64,000 bases of DNA from the NCBI GenBank assembly GCA_943736015.1, contig OX031069.1, positions 21,457,235-21,521,234 on the forward strand, written 5' to 3'. The notes below the pieces were generated by a model that worked only from the letters and a program-made list of their open reading frames with translations, did no database searches and was not told where the DNA came from. Source of the stretch: Tridacna crocea. Taxonomy: Eukaryota > Mollusca > Bivalvia > Cardiida > Cardiidae. Below are positions 33,001 to 45,000 of the stretch, one piece after another. Both the position numbers and the translations under genes were made by a program. Every line of letters starts with the position of its first letter. The first letter of the stretch is position 1.

Positions 33001-36000
33001 GATGTTCTGTATATCTTTTTCATGAAACTTTCATATACATGTATTACTTATTGGATTAACCCTTTACTATGTGGCAAATTTTTAGACCTATCCCTATTGA
33101 AGGCTGGTTGGTTGGTTGGTTGTATTAGGGTTTAACGCCACTTCAACAACTATAAGGTCATATCATGGTGGTCGGTGATGCACATGTGTTTCCTGGCTTT
33201 TTCACACCTGTACTAACACAACTTTCTTTCTAAAGTCACCGACTACTTTTCTCACATGCTTCAGCAGAGGTGAGAGGCGAAAATAAGCTGGAAAGAAAGT
33301 TCGCCTCAACCGGGTATTGAACTCACAACCACCAGGTCATGAGTCCGACACGCTCACCACTGAGCCACCCGGGCAGGCCCTATTGAAGGCATTTGCTGTC
33401 GACAATTTCAAAGTGGCTGATATAGTGCAATAATGTTTTGATAGGGGTAGAAAAACTTTGTGGGAAAAGCAGAAAACGCCGGTTACCAGCATTTTCTCCT
33501 TTTCCTACAATGTTTTCAAAAGGTTTCTTCCTCAGGGTCATTAGAAGTCGTCATTGTGTGGTACAGAGTTAAATACTTTTGCTATGAATGAAAATGTGGA
33601 ATCATTCAGCTGTTGGAGCTCAGCCAGACATCTCTGTGAATAGGGTGTCTGACTCCTGACCTGGTGTTTGTTGGTTTGTTACCTGTTGCAGGAAAATTTC
33701 TTTCTGGCAATTTTTCATCTCTCACCTCTGATGCATGTGAGAAAAATGGTCACTAGAATGAAAGTCGTGTCACTACTGATGTGAAAATGCAGGAGGCAAA
33801 TGCTAAGGTGCATTGACTGCTGTGCTATGATTAAAACCTTTAAAATGGCTTAACTCTTTACAAAATGACAAAATTTCAGTCTGGTACAAATTGAAAGCAT
33901 TTGCAGACAACAAAATAAAAGTGACTGAAAAATTGAAATATGCTTTTGGGAAGGGAAGAAAACATTGTGGGAAAATGCTGATTACCAGCATTTTCTCCTT
34001 TTCCCTCAATGTTTTCAGAAGGCTTCTTTGTCAGGGTTGTTAAAAGTCGGGATTGTGTGGTAAAGAGTTAAAGGACCAATTCAAAGGAATGAATTAGCTC
34101 TTAGATGGCTATGTAAAATAGTCAATATACAGTCAATATAAAAATCCACCTTGAAGGCATTTCAAGCCTGTTTGACAAATTATCATTGAAGAGGCACCCC
34201 ATTTGTCAACTAGTCTAGATCAAATGGATAAATAAATCAGAATTTGCTTTACTTTAAAATTTAGAAAATGCTAGAGAATTATCTTGTTCCCAAACGACAA
34301 AATTTTAGGTTTGTCCAAATCAAAAGCATTTGCAGATGACAAAATAAAAGTGACGGAAAATTTGAAATTTGTTTTGTGAAGGGTAGAAAACATTGTGGGA
34401 AAAGGAGAAAATGCTGGGAACCAGCATTTTCTCCTTTTCCCACAATGTTTTTAAAGGCTTCTTCCTTAGGGGCGTTAAAAGTAGGGATTGTGTGGTAATG
34501 GGATAATTATACAACAAATGTAATTGAAAATACATGTATTTGGTTAATACATGCCAAGACAGCATTTTAAATTTTATTCCAATGCCTAAAGATCAAATAA
34601 TCATAATTTTTAGCAGAATTACATACAATGTTTATAGAGTGAATAGAAAGATTTAATTAGTTTACCTAAGCTAGATTTGTATGTCGTGTGTTATATTGAA
34701 ATCATATCAAAGAGTAGATTTATTTTGTCAAAATTTTGTATGAAAAATTTGTGTTTTTATAAAGATTATGACACATTCCTTGACACTTTCTGAACACCCT
34801 TTATGTGCATATATATTGTTTTCAATTTCAGCTACTGTTGGCCATTCTGGACATTTGAAGGAAAAGCATTTGACAAGGGCCAGCCTTATTACGCCTTTGC
34901 ACAAGGTGGTCTTTCAGCTGCTTTTACCACGGTAACTATATGAAATTTTGATCCATCAAGAAACATGGCTCTGGTGAATGGGGGCTACTTGCACTGTATG
35001 GAAATGAAGAAATTCTTAAAAATTCTTCTTCTCTAAAACCTAGGGCTGTAACGATACAGGTCACGAATACGAATACACATCACGATACAGGGGCACGAAT
35101 ACGAATATTTATTCATGAATATAAATTTTTTCCAGGCACAAAATATTACTTTTTCAATGCTTTGGATTAAAAAAAAGTCACATTAATATTAATAAAGTAA
35201 TGAAAAAAGCCTACCTGGCTTTAAACATTGATTTAACACTTTCCAAAATGTTAGATTTTAGACTCTTCTAAACTGAAAGATTTTGCAGAAGACAATTTCA
35301 AATTTGATATAAATGGCAGAAAGTTCTTCAAACAGATAGAAAACACTGTGGGAAAAGGAGAAAATGCTGGTAACCAGCATTTTCTTTACCAACAATATTT
35401 CCTGCTCTATCAAAGACATAGATCATCAATTTAGCAATATTCATCTTGTCTTCTGCAAATGCTCTCAATTTGGACTAGTCTAAAATTTTGTCATTTGGTA
35501 ATGGGTTACTCAACTCTACTGCTTATACTATTATTTTTTTGTAGGAAACATCTAAAACATACTTTATGCACTCTCTAAATCTGTTAACTCAACATTGATA
35601 CGCCAATCATTTGTAATCTTCATACAAACTGGCTTCCTAATTAGTCTCAGCAAAAATATATACAAATATCGAAGAAATATCTTTATAAATACATATATTT
35701 GAAAAATTATACTATAACAGGGCCAAAGTGCCTATTTCTGGGCTTGACCGGTTATATTTTTCATTTAAGGATGGTGCCGGTTTGACTTCTTGTCACGTAC
35801 GTTTGACAGACCGAGGCCGTTTTGACTAGGGGCCGACTTCATATTTGGTCAGTTCGACCTATTAAAATTGATTGATATTAATCTCGATATACTTTTTCAT
35901 GACTGCGTAGTCTGCATATTGTCGGGGTTTGCCTTGTTATGACTTTGTCCCCCTCCTTTACTCGTGGAAACCCGAAATATTTCCACTCAGAGGACTTAAA

Positions 36001-39000
36001 TTTTGCCGGTGGACTAACAATCTCGTCTGACACTTCGCGGGAAATGCGAGAGACTCCTTTACAATATGTCGCTATATTAATGTTAAACCTGTACACAATG
36101 ACGATTAATAAATAAAAACTTTTATTTCTTGAATTATTATTATTGAAATTTAGAACATTTTTTGATTTTCAAGTGTTTTTAATTCCTTTCCTAGTAGTTT
36201 ACGACATATGCCATAAAGCGTCATCCAAACCTCTCAAAGTTGCTTCCCTTTCGATCATCGTTTACAGATCTAGATAAAATTCAGCACGGCGGGGAATCAC
36301 GTGACACAACAACAACAACAATGACCGTTATTTGAAAAAATTCCCCAACTTCAGGTAAGAAAATCTTCAATAATTCCGTTAATACGTGACCGATTGGAAT
36401 TTGGTTTGAAGCAGAGAAGGCGGAAGGACTCCGGAGATTTGCTTGATGTGTTAGATATTTTAAACAACACCTGATAAAAAAGTTATTGACGAGCAAACAA
36501 ATTACCCAGGGTAAAAAAATTGTTTGCTTGTCAATAACTTTTTTATCAGGTGTTGTTTAAAAAATCTAACACATCAAGCAAATCCCTGGAGTCCTTCCGC
36601 CTTCTCTGCTTCAAACCAAATTCCAATCGGTCATGTATTAACGGAATTATTGAAGATTTTCTTACCTGAAGTCGGGGAATTTTTTCAAATAACGGTCAAT
36701 TTTGTTGTTGTTGTGTCACGTGATTCCCTGCCGTGTTCAGGTTTGCTCTTCGGGGAAAACTCTGTTGAACTTGACTGAGCAGTCAGCATTCCTAACTATT
36801 TATTTGTGTTGTATTCACCAATATTCGGTTCTCGGACTGACGAATACGATACGTATTCGCCGGGAAAAAAATATTCGGTGCACCGAATATTCGAGTGTAT
36901 TGTTACTAAATGTTTCTTAGCTGACCCTTTTCAAAAATTGCTGGAGAAATTTTGATCCATGAAGAAACATGGCTGTGATGGCTGTGGGCTATTTATACAA
37001 TACAGACATGAGGAAATTTTTAAAAATTGATTTTCTCTAAAATGGCTGATTACTGGTAGATTTTGAAAAAAATGGCTATGGTCCGCTCAAAAATTCAGGT
37101 GAGCGATCCAGGGCCATCTTGTTTAAAATAATCATGATAGTTATCTGGTATCTTGTGCGATATCTTTTGAGGATATGGGAAAGTAAAAACCAGCAAGTTT
37201 TCCTATGTATTCCAATTATAGAAATCATCTTTAGAGCATTTAATTTGTGGTGTGCAAATGCTTTGAGCGTGGAGAGATCCAAAGCTTTATTAGTTGGTTA
37301 ACCCTTTACCACATGACAAGATTTTAGTCCTATCTGAGTCAAAAGCATTTTCTGATGACAGTTGCCATGTGGCTCCTATGAAAGGATTTTTCTTTGAAAG
37401 GGAAGAAAACATTTTTGGGAAAAGGAGAAAATGCTGGTAACCAGCATTTTCTCCTTTTCCCAAAATGTTTTCCAAAGCCTTCTCTTTCAGAGGTGTTAAA
37501 AGTCATCATTGTGTGGTAAAGGGTTAACTCGTTATCAAATGACAATATTTTAGGCTTGTCCAAATCCAAAGCGTTTGCAGACGACAAGATGAAAGTGACT
37601 GAAAATTTGAAATTTGTTTTGTGAAGTATTGAAAACATTATGCGAAAAGGAGAAAATGCTGGTTACCAGCATTTTCTCCTTTTCCCACAATGTTTTCTAA
37701 AGACTTCTTTCTCAGTGTTGTCAAGTTAGGGATTGTGTGGTAAAGGGTTAAGTATTTGACTTTATTCAATTAAAATTCGAGGTTTGTGTTTCTACACCTT
37801 CTTGTTCAAAGTCCAAAGACAAAGAAGCTCTCCTGTATTTGTACATGAATATACCATAATTAAAGTATTCTGAAGTACCATACTATAATATACAAGATCC
37901 AATTTTAAAACATGATTCAAGCAATCAAAGGACTTTCTTTCCATAGTTATATTCCATGGCTATTCTAGAACCCTATTTTGTCTACCAAGTTTTAGTAGGA
38001 TCAAGAAAATTTGAAAATTACTACTTAACCCTTTACCCCATAAGCCATTTCTTTGGTATCTGTAATTGACCCCAAATAACAGCAAGGATGAAGCCATTTT
38101 TTATGGGTATATGACACCTTTTGATAGCATAAAAAACATTGTGGCAAAAGGTGAAATTGCTCATGACGAGCAATTTCACCTTTTGCCACAATTTTTTCCA
38201 AAGTCTCCTACAAGCAATGCGTAGAAACGAGTATCTATGGAGTATAGGGTTAACCACACAATCCCTACTTTTGACACTCCTGGAAAAGAAGCCTTTTGAA
38301 AACATTGCGGGAAAAGGAAAAATGCTGGTAACCAGCATCTTCTCCTTTTCCCACAATGTTTTCTACCCTTCACAAAATGAATTTAAAAATTTCAGCCAAT
38401 TTTATTTTGTCGTCTGCAAATGCTTTTGATTTTGACAAGTCTAAAATAATGTCAACTGGTAATGAGTTAAGGAATGAAACAAATGTTTTATTTTTTTTTC
38501 ATGGAGGTATTGAAAGAATCACACTGTAATAAATCACAAATACAAAGGTGTGATTAGGTTGTTTTTTCATACCTCCATGAAAACAAAAACAACTTTCTGA
38601 ATTCCTTACAATTCAATATTACAGACACAAATAAGCACTTGAATAATACTAATTGTTTTTTTTTTTAAAAACCAACACTGCATATTTATTTAATGTCCAT
38701 TTCATTCATAATTCGTAGCGTTGTAAAACTGATGCTTTATGAAGTAACAATGACATAAATTTGTGACATCATTATAGTATCAAACATTTGCAGGTTCAGT
38801 AGATTTACTATTAGAAGTTCAGTACACTAGAACTAAGTTGAGTACAAGAGTGTTAGAACCCAGGAAAGTGACAATGGGTTTTCAGATCTCTCTCTGAATT
38901 TACTGTTGGATATTCTTTTAATATTTAGAGAAAATAAATTCAGCTAGCAATTTGAACTTCAGACTAAATAAAGATCTAAAATCAGAAAGAAAACTATTAT

Positions 39001-42000
39001 GAAATCTCGTATTCATGTTTGTTTACATTACTTTGACTGCAAAAGTAGTCCCGGCACTGCTGCCTTTTTTTTAATGGAGCTATGGAAAAAAATCAGCCAA
39101 TCAAAACTGCCAATTTTCATGAAAAAATAATAACTAATATTGAATTATTCAAGCATGTTACAATACTTTTTACATGTATATTACAATTTCAGGATGGTAT
39201 TAGTGAAGTGACCGGGGGTCCAGGAGTCAAAGAATGGAGAGGTACAGATCTCTAAATAAGGAGGAGTGATGATTTTCTAAATCCATTATTTCTCTTTAAT
39301 CCTTTCCCAAACAATCCCTGGTTTTTACGACCCCGAGACAGAAACTTTTTGAAACATTATGGGAAAAGGAGAAAATGCTGGTAACCAGCATTTTCTCCTT
39401 TTCCCACAGCGTTTTCTACCCTGCTGGAAACAAATTTCAGTTCTTGAGTTACATTTAGTTTGTCGTCTGCAAGTGCTTTGAATTTGGACCAGTCTAAAAT
39501 TTTGTTGATTGGTAAAGAGTTAAAACTCTATGTTGATGGTACTAGTTAAAATCATATCAATGAATACCTTAACATAGGGTTTCGTTGAGAATAAGTAATA
39601 CATGTGTATTTTTAATTCTAAAATCTAAAACACTCCCTTTTTCTAGAGCTATAGAGGTAGATTTAGATGATTATATGCATTTATATTGTAACCATTATCT
39701 TTTGCCAGGTGGAATTTTGACCAATCTGATTTGGACATTCTGGGTACAGAATTAGGCTACTTCTTATCATTCTTATCACTTCTTGGGATTGTGTAGTAAT
39801 GGATTAAACATCATATCACAGTTGTTGGCTTTTTAGGTTAAAAAAAAATTATTAAAATCGGCTGTAAAAAATCTTAACAAGCTTAGGTTGACAAATGCTG
39901 CCTTGATAACATTTGAAGGAGACCTGTTTAACTCTATACCACAGAATCCCGACTTTTAACGACCCTGAGAAAGAAGCCTTTTGAAAACATTGTGGGAAAA
40001 GGAGAAAATGCTGGTAACCAGCATTTTCTCCTTTTCCCACAATGTTTTCTACTCTGCTGGAAACAAGTTTCATTTTTTTTAATTACATTTATTTTTTTGT
40101 CTGCAAATGCTTTTAATGTGGATTGATCTAAAATTCTGTCATGTGGTAAACAGTTAAAAGGAGATCTCAGGTATATCTCAAATGCCAACTTATACATGTA
40201 CATGGCTTGTAACATGCAAAAACGGGCAGTTTATAGTGTCATCTCAGATCAGCCTGCACAGTCCGCGCAGGTTAATCTGAGACAGAACTTCAAGATACAT
40301 TAACCCTTTCCGGAATGACAAATTTTGGACTCTTCCAACAGAAAGAGTTTGCAGACGACAATTTTCGATTTGGCCAAAATGGCAAAAAGTTCTTAAAAAG
40401 GGTAGAAAACACTGTGGGAAAAGGAGAAATTGCTCCTTAGAAGCAATTTCTCATTTTCCCATAGTGTTTTCAAAAGACTTTTATTGCAGACACCTAAAAA
40501 CCAGGGCTTGTTTGGGAAAGAGTTGAATTTTGTGCTACAGTAGACTTGCGCAAAATAGAAAATTACATAAAAGGGGAAAGTATCATTTCAGATTAGCCTG
40601 CAGGGGCTGATCTGTGACAATTTTTTACACAACTGTCCGAGTGCCACTTTTGGCATGCCATATCAGATCCTATATTTTTACATAGAAACTTGATTTTAAC
40701 TTGTTACCACATAATTCTGACTTTTAACAACCCTGAAAAAGAAGCCTTTTCAAAACATTGTGGGAAAGGAGAAAATGCTGGTAACCAGCACTTTCTCCTT
40801 TTCCCACAATGTTTTCTAGCTGTAACGTGCAACGACCTGGTCACCCATCCAGGCACTAACCTAATGCACGTTGCTTAAGTATCACGGAGAGAAATACACC
40901 AAAACAGCATCGCTGTAAAAGCTAGCTCAACAACAAGGCAGGTTTCAAGTGCTTATATATCTAACTTTGTCCATGATATTACTCCTCCTTTGAGAAGTCT
41001 CGGTCCTGAGACCTATATACAAGCATATATGTACAGAAACACCAGGGGCATATACATGGGTAAGGCAACTCCTGTGTGGTAGTTGTCATTATCCCACCGC
41101 TGCCACCAAATGTAACGTGCAGCGACCTGGTCACCTATCCAGGTACTAACCTAATGCACGTTGCTTTTACTTATCAAGGAGAGAAATACACCAAACCACA
41201 TCGCTGTAAAAGCTAGCTCAACATCAAGGCAGGTTTCAAGTGCTTATATATCTAACCTCTCTCAGTGACATAACCTTCACAAAACAAATTTCAAATTTTC
41301 CGTCACTTTTATTTTGTCATCTGCAAGTGCTTTCAATTTGGACCCGTCTAAATTCTTGTTGTTTGTTCAAGAGTTAGTAGGTCTATTCAATGTTTTTCAG
41401 GCAATATGGTAAAGTTGTTCGTCCTTCTCAATGCTTTATAAGATTATATAGAGGATATTTGTTTTTCGGTGAAAGATCAAATTTTATTTCATCAAGTGGA
41501 CACCATTGGTAATATTTTCACGAGTGGCGCAGCCAGGAATAAAAATATTACCAATGGTGTTCACGAAATGAAATTAATTTCAATCTTTCACTGAAAAAAA
41601 CAAATATGCTATTTATTTCATGCTTTTAACCCTTTCTGGGAGGAGTTTTATCATAATCCAGTACAGTTCTTTTCTGTTATTCCTGGTGGCATACCCCTCC
41701 CGCATAGCAACGCATTACAATATTACCTCAAGTGCAAGAAATGTAAGGTACTGGTAAATTAGGTCATATTTCCATTTGGTTGCAAGGCACGCGCAATTAA
41801 CCTAGGCAACAAGAACATGAAAAACGGTATTTTCAATGGTGGTATATGTGTAAGATTGAAAAATAATTTCACTGCTATTTCTCAATATCCTACCGGAAAG
41901 CATGAAATAAGTACTTTTACCTTTGTCTAAATTGAGAGCAATGAAGGCAGATATAGCTCAGATCATCCACATTTTCATTGGAGAATCCAACATTCTCATC

Positions 42001-45000
42001 ACTTCCCTTTGATATTTCCTAAATATTCATCTCTCATGATCATGAAAACACTGGGTAGTTTAGTGAGGGATTATTTACTATTAGTACTGTTTTACATTTT
42101 TTCTCTTGGTTTCAGGGGGTTACAAATTGACCCAGCTGTCGGAGGAAAAACTGATAGATTGGGACCAAGAAAGTACCCTGTATTATGGTAAGTGTATGTA
42201 AAAAACCAAATTGTAACAAGCATGTTTCTTTTTTCTTGTAGCATTTTTCATCCTTTGAAAGATTTTCATATTTTCATTTTTTTCATGTGGTAGAGTAGTG
42301 GTGGATAACTGAAAGTGCACCCAGGTGTAGGATTCGAGACATGTAGTTTTGGGAGTGTCATTCGGCAGGAAACCTCAAAGCCATAACCTAGTATTAGAGA
42401 AATCCATGGCATACTTAACCCATTACCACACAATCCCTACTTTTGACGCCCCTGAGAAAAGAGCCTTTAGAGAACATAGTGGGAAAAGTAGAAAATGGTG
42501 GTAACCAGCATTTTCTCCTTTTCCCACAATGTTTTCTACCCTTCACAAAACAAATTTCAAATTTTCAGTCACTTTTATTTTGTCGTCTGCAAATGCTTTC
42601 AATTTGGACCAGTCTAAAATATTATCGTATGGTAATGGGTTAAACATGTAGGCTGTTGCTTTGATATGACTGAAATAATGTGGTAAATAGCCTAAAATAC
42701 AAAACAAAAACAAAATAAACCAATTCATCACTGAATGAAGATATTTTCCAAATATACCTTTGTAAGATTAAAAATAGATTTTATTATCTCTTTACCAGAC
42801 AAAAAAATTTGAGACTTGTCTAATTCCCACAGTATTTGCAGATGACAAATCAAATGTGACTGTAATTCTGTGAAGCTGTCGTTGATAGCCTAGAAAACAT
42901 TGTGGAAAAAAGAGAAAATGCTGGTTACCAGCATTTTCTCCTTTTCCCACAATGTTTTCAAGTCTTCTTTCTCAAAAGTCAGGATTGTGTGGTAAGGGGT
43001 TAATCTATTGTCAAAGTTCCTATCCTGGATATAAAACAATAAAGTAGGGCCTCTTTATTCCATAAATACATGTAATTCAAAGACTGATATTTGATTTTTT
43101 TAAATTATTTCACATCAGTGCGTTTATTCAGTGTTGAAAGATTCCAGTGCTGGCAGCACAATGATTATTATTCTTTGTAGGCTACTCCATTGCAACAGCA
43201 GAATTTCATGACTGTAATTGTGATGCTGTTGTTGATAGCCTAGAAAACATTGTGGAAAAAAGAGAAAATGCTGGTTACCAGCATTTTCTCCTTTTCCCAC
43301 AATGTTTTCAAGTCTTCTCTCTCAAAAGTCAGGATTGTGTGGTAAGGGGTTAACCTATTGTCAAAGTTCCTATCCTGGATATAAAGCAAATAAAGTAGGG
43401 CCTCCTTATTCCATACATACATGTACCGGTAATTCAAAGAAATAATATTTGATTTTTTTAACCCTTTCCCAAACGACAAATTTTGGACTCTTCCAAACCA
43501 AAAGAGTTTGCAGATGACAGTTTTAGATTTGGAGAAAATATCAGACAGATCTCAAAAAAGGGTAGAAAACACTGTCGGAAAAGGAGAAATTACTCGTTAC
43601 GAGCAATTTCTCCTTTTCATACAGTGTTTTAAAAAGACTTTTACTGCAGACACGTAAAAACCAGGGCTTGTTCGGGAAAGAGTTAAAATTTATTTTGCAT
43701 CAGTGCGGTTATTCAGTGTTGAAAATTTCCAGTGCTGACAACTCAGTGATAATTATTCTTTGTAGGCTACTCGATTGCAACAGCAGAATTTCACGACGAG
43801 GGCAACTATGTTGTCGCCGGCTGCCCAAACTTTCACGCCAAAACTCAAGGTCATACTGGAAAGGTAATGGTCTTCCTGTGTGTCTGTGTGTGTGTCTGTC
43901 AGTATGTGTGTGGGTCTGTGTCGGGGTGTGTGTGTGTGTTGTGTTTGCGAGAAAATTTTCACCTTGCCAAATAATCCAATCTTTTAACCCTCTAGCAAAC
44001 AATCCCTGGTTTTTACGACCCTGAGATAGAAGTCTTTTGAAAACATTGTGGGAAAAGGAGAAAATGCTGGTGACTAGCATTCTCTCCTTTTCCAACAATG
44101 TTTTGCTGGAAAAAAAATTCAATTTTTGAGTTACGTTTATTTTGTTGTCTGCAAGTGCTGTCAATTTGGACCAGTCTAAAGTTATGTCATTTGGTAAAGA
44201 GTTCATGACAAAAAGAAGGCCTTTGGAAACACTGTTGTAAGAGGAGAAAAGCCTATTTAGTAGTGCAGATATTGTTTTCTTACCTTTGAAACACAATTTC
44301 ATAATCTCATTTAGATCTATATTTAGGCTGTTTTCTGCAAATGCTCAGAAATTAGACCAGTCTAAAAGTTTGTCGAATGGTAGATGGTTAACCCATTACC
44401 ACACAATCCCTACTTTTGACGACCCTGAGAAAGAAGCCTTTAGAAAACATTGTGGGAAGAGGAGAAAATTCTGGTAACCAGTATTTTCTCCTTTTTCCAC
44501 AATTTTTTCTATCCTTCACAAAACAAATTTCAAATTTTCCGTCACTTTTATTTTGTCGTCTGCAAATGCTTTCAATTTGGACAAGCCTAAAATATTGTCG
44601 TTTGGTAATGAGTTAAACTGCAAACTAATTAGTGAGTGATGCAAGAGTTAGCCCATGTAAAGCAAAAAGAAAACTGTAGAAAAAAGGAATGTTGACTTGG
44701 CCAATTTAACTGCAATTAAATTTTGTAGACAGCTAATTAAATGTGGCGATAATAGAGAAAGTTTCTATCTAAAAGGATGGAAAGCAATCTTACCAGCATT
44801 TTTTATTGTTTTGCACATTACTATTGAAAGTTTTTTCCTAAAAGCTTTGAAAAACACAGGATTGTTTGGCTAAACAAAAAGTTTTGTCTGGTAAAGAGTT
44901 GTGAAGATATGGGCCTATAACAAGCGAAATTAGGGGCATTCAGACATTTGTGTAAAGTCACCTCTCGGATCAGCCTGCGCAATCTGTGCAGGCTAAACCG

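Larger units (their letters stand above)
35042..36903. mobile_element. Probable hAT-like element remnant
   Basis: The left boundary TAGGGCTGTAACGATAC, then GAATACGAATAC, is opposed at the right by GAATATTCG...GTATTGTTAC, giving a weak terminal inverted repeat of hAT style. The interior has GGAAACCCGAAATATTTCC-type sequence but no transposase frame. A mini-element and a large inverted repeat lie within it. Confidence 0.45.
34942..37121 (+). mobile_element. Old Helentron-like element, two units, interrupted
   Basis: A unit GAAATTTTGATCCATCAAG...TTCTTCTCTAAAACC (34942-35040) recurs at 36946 as GAAATTTTGATCCATGAAG...TTTTCTCTAAAATGG. The end is CAGGTGAGCGATCCAGGG, then CCATCTTG|TT at 37121, with the 3' hairpin collapsed. 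About 1.9 kb of other DNA separates the two units. Confidence 0.55.
42858..43800 (+). repeat. Tandem duplication covering half a mini-element, intron and part of integrin exon 8
   Basis: Unit 1 (42858-43207) and unit 2 (43208-43800) both run TGACTGTAAT, GTTGATAGCCTAGAAAAC, the hairpin, CTATTGTCAAAGTTCCTATC, ATCAGTGCG, ATTATTCTTTGTAGGCTACTC. Unit 2 is longer because it holds the family C insertion at 43458-43686. The duplication breakpoints fall inside a mini-element and 27 nt into exon 8. Confidence 0.9.

Noticed and set aside
36281-36778. Same ~70-residue frame on both strands
   Set aside because: A consequence of the large inverted repeat. No start context, no family match.
43709-44302. 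197-codon minus-strand frame
   Set aside because: Made of a mini-element, a (CA)n repeat and the complement of integrin exon 8. No independent support.
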